Assembly: GCA_902774055.1 (NCBI GenBank) | Contig: CACYGX010000008.1 | Span: 53,561-117,560, forward strand | From: an uncultured Bacteroidales bacterium | Lineage (GTDB): Bacteria; Bacteroidota; Bacteroidia; Bacteroidales; Muribaculaceae | Direction of reading: 5' to 3' | DNA: 64,000 nt | Shown here: positions 44,310 to 54,320 of the stretch, in pieces | Layout: every line of letters begins with the position of its first letter | How positions within the stretch are numbered: the first letter of the stretch is position 1 | Notes under the pieces: model-generated | The model's database searches: none | What the model was told of the DNA's origin: nothing | The model's input: the letters and a program-made list of their open reading frames with translations, nothing else | Program-made: the position numbers and the translations under genes

Positions 44310-45716
44310 ATGAAACTATTCATTAAAAACCTCATTTCTGCGGCATTGTTGGCCCTCTGTACCATGCCAGTGATGGCTCAAATCAACGGAACGGGCTATT
44401 ATCGTTTCCGCAATGCGCAGAACACCAGCGACTATATGTCGCTTGCCAACGATAGGTTCAATTTCTCGATCGTCATTACCGCTGGCGGTGGAGCGGGCCA
44501 AGTTACAGGAAATGGACTGCCCAGTGCCCTAGACTGCGCCGGCAAGTACCTGCAGAACGATATTCACCTGGTCGATGATGCCGACTGCATCACACCCGCT
44601 GCAATTGTCTATGCCCAAAAAAGATATCCATCAAACGACCAGGATTATGACTACAACCTGATTGGTCAGGGAACCAGCCTACTCACGCTCATGTCGGGCA
44701 CACACCCAACAGGATATAGTTTTCTCACCATCAACATCGTGTTCCAGAACCGATACACCACAATCAAGAAGGTGAGCGGCAGCGGTGCCAATTCACTATA
44801 TACCGCTCAAATTGAGCTGAAGGGAACAGCAAACATCATTGGCGACAAGTCATTGGGCATTCGCTACTTTGTGGACAATGACGGCACATTCGCCATCAAC
44901 CAATCCAGTTCTGAGGCCAACGCCAAATGGTATATCGAACCTCTCGACCACTTTAACGTGCTGCCCGAGGTTGAGTTCAACGGTAAATACTACACGACGC
45001 TCAAGGTGCCCTTTGCTTGCCAGTTGAGTGGACAGGTGGAGAAAGCCTATGTCATCACAGCAACGAGCGCTGGCATCGTCGAATATAGCGAGATTGCCAC
45101 TCTTGGCGGTACCATTCCTGCTGGCACACCCGTTATCCTGGAATGCGGTTCCCCTGATGCCGCCGAGTGCCAGCTCATCCCTGTCGGGGAGCCCATATTC
45201 ACAGCACCCAACACCGCAAGCACGATTGGTGCCCCAGGAGCAGACGAAACATCGTCTTACTCGGGCACAAACCTGCTCAAGGGCACATACTACTGTAATA
45301 CAGACGGCGATATCCCCTACGACAACTACAACAAGGAGACAGGCGCGGTTACAACCCAGTACCACAACGGCAACCACTTCACCTCAACCAACTCTCCTAT
45401 AAAATATGTACTGGGTATTACCGAGTCGGGCAAGTTGGGCTTTGTCAAGGCCACGGGTACCGCCATGCCTGCCAACAAGGCGTGGCTCGAGACCGCTGGT
45501 GAGTTCCCCTGGGAGGTTCCAGCAGACGTCTTGCGCGGCGATGTTAATGACGACAATGAGGTGAGCATCAAGGATGTCTCGGCTCTTATCGATTATCTGC
45601 TGAGCAACGATGCTACGGGCATCAACCTGGCCAATGCCGATATGAATGAGGATGAGGAAGTTTCCATCAAGGATGTATCAGCCCTCATCGATTACCTGCT
45701 GAACTCTGCAGAATAA
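44310..45716 (+). CDS. Secreted protein with variant C-terminal dockerin repeats
   Basis: The 468-residue protein has a signal peptide (cleavage after VMAQ). The body contains the start INGTGYYRFRNAQ, which recalls lectin-like beta-trefoil or Ig segments in related secreted proteins, but no domain is certain. The C-terminal 55 residues have two dockerin-like loops, DVNDDNEVSIKDVSALIDYLL and DMNEDEEVSIKDVSALIDYLL. In both, the conserved Gly of the DxNxDG loop is replaced (Asn, Glu), unlike the other dockerins in this window. It has no adjacent enzyme and is a single gene with a terminator. Confidence 0.76.
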   Translation: MKLFIKNLISAALLALCTMPVMAQINGTGYYRFRNAQNTSDYMSLANDRFNFSIVITAGGGAGQVTGNGLPSALDCAGKYLQNDIHLVDDADCITPAAIVYAQKRYPSNDQDYDYNLIGQGTSLLTLMSGTHPTGYSFLTINIVFQNRYTTIKKVSGSGANSLYTAQIELKGTANIIGDKSLGIRYFVDNDGTFAINQSSSEANAKWYIEPLDHFNVLPEVEFNGKYYTTLKVPFACQLSGQVEKAYVITATSAGIVEYSEIATLGGTIPAGTPVILECGSPDAAECQLIPVGEPIFTAPNTASTIGAPGADETSSYSGTNLLKGTYYCNTDGDIPYDNYNKETGAVTTQYHNGNHFTSTNSPIKYVLGITESGKLGFVKATGTAMPANKAWLETAGEFPWEVPADVLRGDVNDDNEVSIKDVSALIDYLLSNDATGINLANADMNEDEEVSIKDVSALIDYLLNSAE

Positions 45717-45760
45717 CACATTGGCATCAGCTTCCAGAATAAATCGGTAAGCGTATTAAT

Positions 45761-45800
45761 ACAACAAAGAAGGGCAACTCTGATTGCCCTTCTTTGTTGT
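45761..45800. terminator. Strong bidirectional terminator
   Basis: ACAACAAAGAAGGGCAA and its exact reverse complement form a 17-bp stem around CTCTGA. It lies between the convergent dockerin and GH97 genes and ends both. Confidence 0.85.
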
Positions 45801-45821
45801 ATTGGTCCCAAAACCTGGTGA

Positions 45822-47804
45822 TTATTCTGCCAGCAGCTGGATGGCCACGCCTCCGCCGGGGGCGAGGTGCAGGTTCAAGACAGAACTGCGGTCCACGTCC
45901 AAACGGCGAATGGTCATCGGATAGGGATTGGTGCGGTAGTCAGCATCAGGACCGTCCTCGTAGATGATGGCCTGATAACGGCCTTCGCCCAAGAAGTCGA
46001 GCGACAGTTGCAAGTCTCGCGCCTCGCCGTCGGTCACGCTGCCAACATACCAGTCGTCGGTACCACGCTCCTGACGGGCATAGGTGATATACTTGCCCAT
46101 CGCAGCATGGGGAACCAGGGTTCGTTCCCAATTGGTGGGCACCTCCTCGATGAACTTGAAGGCGGGCTGGTGCTCGTAGTTCTCAATGAGGTCAGCTGCC
46201 ATGTGACCCGGGCTGTAGATGACGATATACTCGGCCAATTGATGGGCCAGCGTGTTTTGGGGACGTGTCCCTGGCACTGCATCGTTGCGATACTCAAAAA
46301 TGCCCGGTGTGAAGTCCATTGGGCCACCCAAGCCGCGTGTAAACGGCAGGATACACTCGTGGTAAGGAGGATTGCCGCCCCTGCGGTCAAAGGCGTTGTA
46401 TTCCTGTCCACGCATGCTCTCGGTAGCGATGAGGTTGGGCCACGTGCGCTGGATGCCACTGGGCATAGCGCCCTCGTGGTTAACAATCATCAAATGGTAG
46501 CGCGCTGCCGTCTCGATGACCTTGCGGAAGTGCTGAATGCCCCACTGCGAGTGCTGCAGTTCACCGTTATAGAAATGGGAATTGACATATCCCGTCTTAA
46601 CGGTGTTGATGCCCAACGACTCATAGAGCCTATAGGCGTCCTCCAGCTGGTTCTCATAGTTCTGGGCGGCACCACCTGTCTCGTTATGGGCGATGATGCG
46701 CACTCCTCGCTCGCGGGCATAATTGCACAAGCCCTTGAGGTCATAGTCGGGATAGGCGCGAGTGAACTCAAATTTGTCGCCATAGCGGGTCCAATCGCCA
46801 TCCCAGCCATAGTTCCACCCCTCGACCAGCACGCCGCCAAGTCCATGACGGGCGGCAAAGTCGATGTAGCGCTTGGTGTTCTCGGTTGTGGCACCGTGGC
46901 GGTCGCCTTGTGACCATGTCCAATTCTGTTTCTGCAACGCCCACCAGATGCCCACATACTTGGTGGGCTTGATCCAAGACGTATCCTTGATTTGGCAGGG
47001 TTCATTCAGGTTCAACGCCAAACGCGAGAGCAGGATGTCGGCAGCCTTGCGGCCAATGATAATGGCGCGCCAGGGCGATACACGTGTATCCCCCACCCTC
47101 ACTTTGTCACCATTTTTCCAGGGCACCAGATCCACCGTGAGTGTCGTACCGCTGGGTGCGAAGTTCATCGTGGAGTAGTCGGTGAGGTTAGCCTCCATAA
47201 TGGCCATGTAGAGCGAGTCGTTGACTTCCAACGCGAGAGGCCCCGACATCTTTCCCTTTTGGCTCAGCGGCTCACGGGTGTAGATACCCTCGTAATAGGC
47301 CGTCAAGGCGGGAATCGACCACACCTGGGGGTCGGTGGGCAGGGCAAACTGCGTCGCCTCGTCCATGATGACAAAGTCATGAAGACCACGCTGGCGGGGA
47401 AACTCGTAGCGGAAGGCTACGCCGTCGTCATAGGCACGGAAAACCACGTCAAGATAACGCTTGGCACCGCCCTTCTCTTGCAGGCGCACCGTCATCTCAT
47501 TGAAATGGTTGCGGATCTCGGCATCCTCGCCCCAAGGCTGACTCCACGTTTCGTCAAAGCTCCTGCGGGTCACCTTGCCCATCTTGAAATTGTCCTTGAA
47601 GTCGCCATCCTTGAGCACAAAGCCCAATGCCGAGCGGTTGATGACCACCTGGCCCGAGCGTGAAACCTGATAGCAGGCACGGCCCGCATCAACGCCCACA
47701 GTCACCGTCAGATTTCCGTCAGGAGAACTTAGCGCCACGTCCTTAGCACTCACTATCGTGCTCACCAACAAGCACATTAAGGTAAAGATCAAATATTTCT
47801 TCAT
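45822..47804 (-). CDS. susB: GH97 alpha-glucosidase (SusB-like)
   Basis: The 660-residue protein (start at the ATG at 47804; the frame extends five residues further) has a signal peptide, an N-terminal beta domain and a TIM barrel of glycoside hydrolase family 97. The segments LVEGWNYGWDGDW, AHNETGG, IVNHEGAMPSGIQRTWPN and ATESMRGQEYN carry the conserved acidic residues. SusB-type enzymes release glucose from maltooligosaccharides in the periplasm. A terminator separates it from the susE-like gene, so it may have its own transcript. GH97 also contains alpha-galactosidases, but the locus favours alpha-glucosidase. Confidence 0.92.
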   Translation of the reverse strand: MKKYLIFTLMCLLVSTIVSAKDVALSSPDGNLTVTVGVDAGRACYQVSRSGQVVINRSALGFVLKDGDFKDNFKMGKVTRRSFDETWSQPWGEDAEIRNHFNEMTVRLQEKGGAKRYLDVVFRAYDDGVAFRYEFPRQRGLHDFVIMDEATQFALPTDPQVWSIPALTAYYEGIYTREPLSQKGKMSGPLALEVNDSLYMAIMEANLTDYSTMNFAPSGTTLTVDLVPWKNGDKVRVGDTRVSPWRAIIIGRKAADILLSRLALNLNEPCQIKDTSWIKPTKYVGIWWALQKQNWTWSQGDRHGATTENTKRYIDFAARHGLGGVLVEGWNYGWDGDWTRYGDKFEFTRAYPDYDLKGLCNYARERGVRIIAHNETGGAAQNYENQLEDAYRLYESLGINTVKTGYVNSHFYNGELQHSQWGIQHFRKVIETAARYHLMIVNHEGAMPSGIQRTWPNLIATESMRGQEYNAFDRRGGNPPYHECILPFTRGLGGPMDFTPGIFEYRNDAVPGTRPQNTLAHQLAEYIVIYSPGHMAADLIENYEHQPAFKFIEEVPTNWERTLVPHAAMGKYITYARQERGTDDWYVGSVTDGEARDLQLSLDFLGEGRYQAIIYEDGPDADYRTNPYPMTIRRLDVDRSSVLNLHLAPGGGVAIQLLAE

Positions 47805-47877
47805 TATATCTGGTTTCATTTGTTAATTATCGATTTACAAATGCAAATCATACCATGAAGTTTCATTCCGAAAAAGA

Positions 47878-47903
47878 GGGAGGCATCATTCATCCATGCC
47901 TCC
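47878..47903 (-). terminator. Terminator of the susCDE unit
   Basis: GGGAGGCAT pairs with ATGCCTCCC. Read on the minus strand, the hairpin is followed by TCTTTTTC. It lies about 75 bases after the susE-like stop. Confidence 0.7.
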
Positions 47904-47918
47904 CTGGCAAGAGTAAAT

Positions 47919-47957
47919 CAGGGCAGGGCTGAAGAAGCAGGTAAAGGCCCTGCCCTG
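47919..47957 (-). terminator. GC-rich hairpin after the susE-like gene
   Basis: CAGGGCAGGGC pairs perfectly with GCCCTGCCCTG. There is no U-run after it on the minus strand, so it may protect the 3' end of the susCDE mRNA or help the next hairpin end it. Confidence 0.55.
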
Positions 47958-47976
47958 AAAGGGAAAAATAGATTAT

Positions 47977-49401
47977 TTACTTGGGTGTCACACCTTCGGC
48001 GGTCACCGTGAGGTAGTAGTCACGGTCCAGCACCACGTCAAAGTCGGGTGTCTGAATACCGAAGCCATTGTTATTGAAGATGAGATGCTCGGTCTCACCA
48101 GCGCTGGTGAACTCCCAGTAAGTATAGTTCACACCGTCAACGGTCTTGTTACCCGTGGGCAATGCTCCGGGCCAGTCACCGAAGAACTCCTTGTCACCCC
48201 AAGCATACAGGGCGATGGCATCCCAACCCGTCTGGTTGTCCACATAGATGTAGTGGGTCTCAGCTGGAATGGGCTCGGGCGTGTCGCCATCATCGCTATA
48301 ATTATTGGGATCGATCTCGGTCACGCCGCTAGAGGTTACCTCCAGATAAACGTCGTGGTCGATGGTGTAAGCAAAGTCGGCAAGCTGAGTTCCGTTACCG
48401 TTGTTGTTGAAGATGAGGTTCTCGTTCAGACCCGTGTTGGCTTCGCCCATGTCAAAGTAGGTGTAGGTCACGCCCTTGATGGTCTGCTCGCCCGTGGGAA
48501 GCATGCCCGGCCATCCGCCATTCAAGTCATTCACGTCACCCCACATGTAGAGGGCCAGCTCGTCCCATCCGGTCTTGTCCACAACAAACACGGCATAACC
48601 GTCATGAGGAACAGCATCGGGCTCTTCCAACTCCTCGACACCGCTAGCGGTAACACGCAGATAGATGTCGTGGTCGATGGTGTAAGCAAAGTCGGGATGC
48701 TGAATACCGTTACCACCGTTGTTGAAGATGAGGTTCTCGTTCAAATTAGTGTTCTCCTCACCCATGTCGAAGTAGGTGTACTGAATACCGCCAATGGTCT
48801 GCTTGCCAGTGGGTTTCATGCCGGGCCAGTCACCATTCAGGTTATTCACGTCACCCCACATGTAAAGGGTCAGCTCGTCCCATCCGGTCTCGTCGATCAC
48901 ATAGACCACATAACCGTCATGTTCGATCACGGGACCATCAGCGCCCCAGTAATAGCTTTCCCAACGCTCACCCCACACATTGGTGAAGGTGCCCACACCG
49001 GGATTATCGGTATGGTTAGCCATCTCACCCTTGACGGTGTATTCCATGCCCTGGGTAGCGCTGTAGAAGCGGAAACCGTCGGCAAGGGTCTTACCGTTGA
49101 CAAAGGATGACGGATCAAGGTAAATGCCCCACTTGAAATCATTGTTAGGGGCCTTCATGAGCTTCCACTGCTCATTGCCCATCGAGGCACTGTCACCATT
49201 GAAGGCACCCATGATGTAAATTTCCTCATCGGCAGCGGTGCCATAGGGGGCAATGAACTCGAGCAGAATGCGGTCGGCACGCGTCTCAAACTGCTGACGC
49301 TCGTGGTCAAAGATAATGTCCTCATCCTTGGAGCAACTGGTCATCACGCTTAGTGCGCCCAGCAACACCACAATCAGACTGTATATATTCCTTGTTTTCA
49401 T
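47977..49401 (-). CDS. SusE/SusF-like surface lipoprotein with three CBM26-type starch-binding modules
   Basis: The 474-residue protein has a lipoprotein signal with the lipobox VMTSC (Cys near 23). A SusE-like N-terminal part (about 30-155) follows, then three tandem starch-binding modules (about 160-255, 262-355, 375-474). Each module has the pattern TGWDxLxLYxWGD, then WPGxxPTG, then LIFNNxGxG. Trp and the WGD/WPG motifs are typical of CBM26. It should hold starch or maltooligosaccharides at the outer surface for SusC/D. The first two modules are very similar at DNA level, so copy-number change by recombination is possible. Confidence 0.86.
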   Translation of the reverse strand: MKTRNIYSLIVVLLGALSVMTSCSKDEDIIFDHERQQFETRADRILLEFIAPYGTAADEEIYIMGAFNGDSASMGNEQWKLMKAPNNDFKWGIYLDPSSFVNGKTLADGFRFYSATQGMEYTVKGEMANHTDNPGVGTFTNVWGERWESYYWGADGPVIEHDGYVVYVIDETGWDELTLYMWGDVNNLNGDWPGMKPTGKQTIGGIQYTYFDMGEENTNLNENLIFNNGGNGIQHPDFAYTIDHDIYLRVTASGVEELEEPDAVPHDGYAVFVVDKTGWDELALYMWGDVNDLNGGWPGMLPTGEQTIKGVTYTYFDMGEANTGLNENLIFNNNGNGTQLADFAYTIDHDVYLEVTSSGVTEIDPNNYSDDGDTPEPIPAETHYIYVDNQTGWDAIALYAWGDKEFFGDWPGALPTGNKTVDGVNYTYWEFTSAGETEHLIFNNNGFGIQTPDFDVVLDRDYYLTVTAEGVTPK

Positions 49402-49428
49402 ATCGTTGTCTATTATTTGGATTTACGA

Positions 49429-51258
49429 TTAATAATTGGGATTCTGGATAAGACCTGGATTAACCGACAAAGCCGACTGAGGCAGCGGATACCACTCATA
49501 CTTGGTGCTGCGCTGAGCAGGCAGGTCGATACCGTCCTCGGTAGCGCGGCCCCAGAACCACCAGGTGCCCTGGGTGAACTTGTTGAAGCGGCGCAGGTCG
49601 GTGCGGCGACGGTTGCCCTCGCCCAAGTATTCCTTACCCCACTCGCTCAACATCCAATCCATGTCAAAGCTGGTAAAGCCAGGACCAGGAATCGAGAGAG
49701 CCGATGCACGGTTGGCAGCGGTAAAGTAACGCTGACGAACGGCGTCCACATAGTTCTTGGCCTCGCCGGTGTTGCCCTTGCGCATCTCGCACTCAGCCAC
49801 ATTATAGTAAGCCTCGGCCAGACGGAACTGCACGTCATCAATCGACTTGAAGCCATTGGCAGCATCGCTAGGATAGAGAGGATACTTCACCAGACGCACG
49901 CCCGAGTTGGTCTCACCCCAGCGGGGGCTCATCACGGTCTCCAGTGTGCGGCCCTGGTTCAGGAAGGTACCTACCTGATCGACATAGACCAGATCCTGTC
50001 CGTCGCGGTCGGCGTCAGCCTTCAGGACATCACCAGTGCCAAAGTTGGCGCGCATCACGCCCTTGAGGAACATACCGGGTCCATGAGTGCCTGTGGTCAC
50101 ATTATATACATAATTCTGCTTGCGGATGTCGCGGTCGTCAAAGCGCTCATAGGGAGCACCCAACTTGTCGTTATAGGGAGCATCGAGGAAGCAGTTGGCG
50201 CCCTCACTACCGCCCGTGGGCAATACAGTACCAGCGTTGTCATAGCTGGGCACCAGGCAAACACAGTTCCATCCGCCGATGCCGTCATAGCTCTGACCGA
50301 AGTAGTCGGCATAGCCATACCACATGCCCACCATGGTGCGCACGTTGCTGATGGCATTTGCAGCACCCTGGCCATCCTCGGCTGCAAGAGCGAAGATTAC
50401 CTCAGGGCAATTCACGTTTTCAATGCTGTACAGGTCGCGGTAATTGTCGGCAAGTGAATATTTGCCATAGTCACCGTTGATGATCTTCTTGGACAGGGCT
50501 TCGCACTCGTCATAGTGGGCCTCGTTGATGAAAATCTCGGCATTGAGCAGCAGACGGGCCTTCAACAGGCGGTTCATCGCCTGGTTGGCACGGTTGACCG
50601 TCTTGTGGGTGCCATCCTCCATTGCCAACTGGTCAACGGTCTCGTCAAGTTCCTTAACGATGAAGTCATAAATCTTGCGGCATGAGGTGTTCCAGTCAGG
50701 ATCGGCAGTACCGGGGACATCACTGCTGGCCGACACGTTGAGGGGCAATGCACCACCCCAAATCTCGAACAGGCAGTAGTAGTTCCAAGCGCGAATGGTG
50801 CGCACCTCGGCAACATACTGGTTCAACTTTTCCTGGGTCATACCCAATGAAGCGGCATCCAGGCCTCCAAGGTCGTTAAGCAACAGGTTGGCAAGGCCGA
50901 CACCGGTCCAAGCGCTAGACCATGCATTCTGGATGATGGTGGACTCACTGTTCCAGTTGTGCCACGAGAGCACCGTCTTCATGGCCTCATCCCAACCCCA
51001 CTGGCCACCGTTCCACACACGCCAGGTGAGCTGGTCGGCGGGATACTCGCTCAAGTGGAAAAAGTTCTCACCAGCGAGGGTCGATGAGGTCTGGTTGTAA
51101 ATAGCAGCCACAGCACCCTTCACACTGGCTTCATTCTGATAATAAACGGAGGAGTCGATGCGGTCATAGACCTTCTCGTCCAGGTCGGTACATGACGAAA
51201 GACCTATCACGCTCACTGCAATCGCTATAATGATATTTAAATATTTTTTCATAATCAT
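49429..51258 (-). CDS. susD: SusD/RagB starch-binding outer membrane lipoprotein
   Basis: The 609-residue protein has a lipoprotein signal (lipobox GLSSCTD, Cys near 23) and the SusD/RagB helical TPR fold. Landmarks are SVYYQNEASVKGAVAAIYNQ, AEVRTIRAWNYYCLFEIWGGALPL and the C-terminal LPQSALSVNPGLIQNPNY. It caps the SusC channel and delivers oligosaccharides. It lies 15 bases after susC and 27 bases before the susE-like gene, in a clear operon. The ORF is intact although susC upstream is interrupted. The gene symbol is by locus role. Confidence 0.94.
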   Translation of the reverse strand: MIMKKYLNIIIAIAVSVIGLSSCTDLDEKVYDRIDSSVYYQNEASVKGAVAAIYNQTSSTLAGENFFHLSEYPADQLTWRVWNGGQWGWDEAMKTVLSWHNWNSESTIIQNAWSSAWTGVGLANLLLNDLGGLDAASLGMTQEKLNQYVAEVRTIRAWNYYCLFEIWGGALPLNVSASSDVPGTADPDWNTSCRKIYDFIVKELDETVDQLAMEDGTHKTVNRANQAMNRLLKARLLLNAEIFINEAHYDECEALSKKIINGDYGKYSLADNYRDLYSIENVNCPEVIFALAAEDGQGAANAISNVRTMVGMWYGYADYFGQSYDGIGGWNCVCLVPSYDNAGTVLPTGGSEGANCFLDAPYNDKLGAPYERFDDRDIRKQNYVYNVTTGTHGPGMFLKGVMRANFGTGDVLKADADRDGQDLVYVDQVGTFLNQGRTLETVMSPRWGETNSGVRLVKYPLYPSDAANGFKSIDDVQFRLAEAYYNVAECEMRKGNTGEAKNYVDAVRQRYFTAANRASALSIPGPGFTSFDMDWMLSEWGKEYLGEGNRRRTDLRRFNKFTQGTWWFWGRATEDGIDLPAQRSTKYEWYPLPQSALSVNPGLIQNPNY

Positions 51259-51273
51259 TTGTTTCTTAATGGA

Positions 51274-54237
51274 TTAGTGGAAACGAAGGGTTACACCCAG
51301 GGTGAACTGGAAGGCCTGAGGATAGGCACTGTTAGAGTCAATGCCAGGAGTGATTCCTGTTGATTGAACAATCGAGGGATCGTTGCCTTTATACTTGGTA
51401 AAGGTGTACAGGTTCTTAGCCGACACATATACGCGCATGCTCTCAAGCAGGTTGCGCTTGCTGGGTGAATAAGTATAACCCAGGGTGACATTGTCGAGCT
51501 TGAAGTAGTTACCATTCTCAAGGAAGTAGCTCGAGATGATGCTACCACCAGCCTTCACGTTAGCATAGTCGGTATAGGCCGAGGCCAGCACGTTGTCGGT
51601 ACCGCAACCCTTGAGGCCCATGCCATAACGACGCATGTTGAAGATCTTGTAGCCAAAGGCACCGCGCATGAGCATGCTCAGGTCCCAATTGCCCCATGTG
51701 AAGGAGTTGGTCCATGAGAGGAAATGCTTGGGTGCACCGTTGCCGATGTTGCGCTTCCAACCGGGGTCGGCCTGGGCGGCAGGTACTGCATTGCCATCGT
51801 TGTCATAGACGAGGAACAGACCATTCTCGTCGATGCCAGCGTGCTCATATCCGTAGAACTGGCCGATGGTGCCACCTTCCTCAACGCGGAAGAAGTACTC
51901 GCTGGTACCGGGACCGGGTTTCTGATACAGGTCAAGGTAGCTCATCTTATAGACATCGCTCGAGAGCTTGGTGAGCTTGGTCTTGCCGGTGCTCCAGTTG
52001 ATGCCGGTAGTCCACTTCAGGGCGGTCTTGGTCTTCACGTCATAGTCCAGCACGACCTCAAAACCGGTATTCTTGGTAGTACCCACATTCACGAGAATGT
52101 TGTTGTAGATGAAGGGGGGCTGGGGTGCGGTATAGTTATAAAGCAGATCCTGAGAGCGACGATCATAGTACTCGACGCTACCACGCAGGCGGCTGTCGAA
52201 GGCTACGAAGTCCACACCGACGTTAAATGCGGTCGATTTCTCCCAAGCTAGATTTTGATTGGGGTTCACCGAGGGGGCATAACCGTTGATCCATGCACCG
52301 TCGATGTAGTAAGCGCCATAGCCGCTATAGGTAGAAAGTGAACGGTAAGCGTCAAAATCGCTGCGACCCGTCACACCATAAGAGATACGGGGCTTCAAGC
52401 TCTGGAATGTGCGAGAAAGACCTTCGGCAAACGGGGTACGGATGATTTCCCAAGCCAGCGAAGCCGAGGGGAAGCTACCCCACTTCTTGTTGGCACCGAA
52501 CTTGGTGCTACCCTCACGGCGCATCGATACCGACGCGAAGAGCATATCCCTGAAGTTGTAGTTCAAGCGGCCAAAGAAGCCAATGAGAGTCGACTCTGAA
52601 GAACCTGCCCACATGTTGGCCTTACCGTCACGCAGGTAAGAACCGTTAGCGATGCCATGATAGCCCATGCTGTCATACACAAAGCCCATGTTCTCGTTAC
52701 CACTCTGCTCCCAGCGGGTGCGCTCCCACGAGTAGCCCACAACAGCTTTGAGCTGGTGGTCTTCGAGGGTGAGGGTGTAGTTGCCGAGCCACTCCAGACG
52801 GTTGGTCCACCACTTCTGGTAGTTAATGTTGGCGCGGCCAGCATAACCGTTCCAGTAGCTCTCACTCGAGGTGGTGGGGGTGTAGAAGTTGGACTTCAGG
52901 TCATTGTACTGCAATGCGTAGCTGAGCGACGTGTTGAGGTAGTGCTTGTCGGTCTGGATCAGGTTCACCTTCACGTCACCATTACCCAGCAGATAGATGC
53001 GGTCACCGTTGCTCACATTAGTCTTCAGGTCACCCACCGGGTTGTGGATGCCTGTGGGACTGTTGGGCTGGTAGTAAGAACCGTCATCGTTGGTCACGGG
53101 GATGGTGGGGTTCATCGTCAACGCGGTGTCAAACAAACCGTCATTGCCCCATTTCTCATGCACCTTGCGGCCCGACAGAGAGGCATTGAACTGCAAGAAG
53201 TTGTCCAGCACACGCTGTTCACCCACGAAGCGGGCACCATATTCCTCACGGCCCGACACGATGTCCAGACCATTGCCGCGCTTGTAGTTAACCGATGCGC
53301 CAAAGTAACCGTTCTTGGTCGAACTGTCAATCGACAGGTACTGGTTGAGGTTGTAGCTCATGGGGCGAGTGATCTCATCCCACCAGTCGGTGTTGCCACC
53401 ATAGTCCTGGCCACGACGTGAACGACGGAACTCCTCGGTCGTCAGGATGCGGGGCTTGGGCTTGGCAAAGTTGGCAGCGATGTAGCTGTCATAGGTTACC
53501 GTGGTCACACCAGGAGCACCAGCGCCCTTCTTGGTGGTCACCAGGATAACGCCATTGGCGCCGCGAGTACCATAGATGGCTGCCGAGCCGGCATCCTTCA
53601 ACACGGTGATACTCTCGACGTCCTGGGTAGCGATGTTGCGCAGGTCACCACCAGCGATACCGTCAATGACGATAAGCGGGCCGTTGGACGCCGTCAGCGA
53701 ACCAGCACCACGAATCTGGAAGTCGGTCATCGAGTTGGGGTTTGCAGCAGCGCTGGTGCTTACATTCAGACCAGCGACCTTACCGGCAACGAGCGCCAGA
53801 GGGTCACTTGCAACACCCTGGTTGAACTGCTTCTTGTCGATCTGGACAACCGAACTCGAAATTTCCTTCTTGGCCAGCGAACCTTAACCCACGACCACTA
53901 CCTCGTTGAGCTGTGAACGCTCCTCGGCCAGGGTAATCTCAAAATGGCTCTGTCCGTTGATGGCCACTTCCTGGGTCTCAAAACCGATGTAAGAGATCAC
54001 CAGGGTTCCGTTTGACGGAGCGTTATCGATGGTAAATCGTCCATCGAAGTCAGTAACGCTTCCGTTTGATGTACCCTTGACAGCGACGCTGGCACCAATC
54101 AGGTCCTCACCCGTCTCATCCACGATGTGGCCGGTGATGGTCATGGTCTGCGCCGAAATGCCCAGGGCAATCATCGCTGCTGCGCACAACATCAGTGCGC
54201 GTTGCAGCAATCCTGTTCTACATTTCTTCATTGTCAT
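51274..54237 (-). pseudogene. susC: SusC TonB-dependent starch transporter, interrupted by one in-frame TAA
   Basis: The frame from 54237 reads a signal peptide, a carboxypeptidase-regulatory-like domain (TITGHIVDETGEDLIGASVAVKG) and the TonB-box region LNEVVVVG, then stops at 53886-53884. The same frame continues as GSLAKKEISSSVVQIDKKQF and runs intact to the C-terminal TLGVTLRFH at 51274. The usual family text is VVVVGYG, so a Tyr codon (TAT/TAC) has become TAA. With readthrough the product would have 987 residues. The downstream ATG at 53730 lacks a signal peptide, so reinitiation would not give a working transporter. The interruption is either a recent null mutation or a base error. Confidence 0.9.
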
Positions 54238-54289
54238 AAAAATTTAAAAATTTTGAAAATAAATAAAATATAAGAATATATATGTATTG

Positions 54290-54309
54290 TCGTTGTTTGG
54301 TTTCAACGA
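54290..54309. promoter_or_regulatory. Inverted repeat upstream of susC, possible operator
   Basis: TCGTTG and CAACGA are separated by eight bases in the 83-base gap between susR and susC. No TAnnTTTG element is visible on the minus strand here, as expected for an activator-dependent promoter. SusR binding is only a guess. Confidence 0.3.
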
Positions 54310-54320
54310 TTAGGGTTTTG

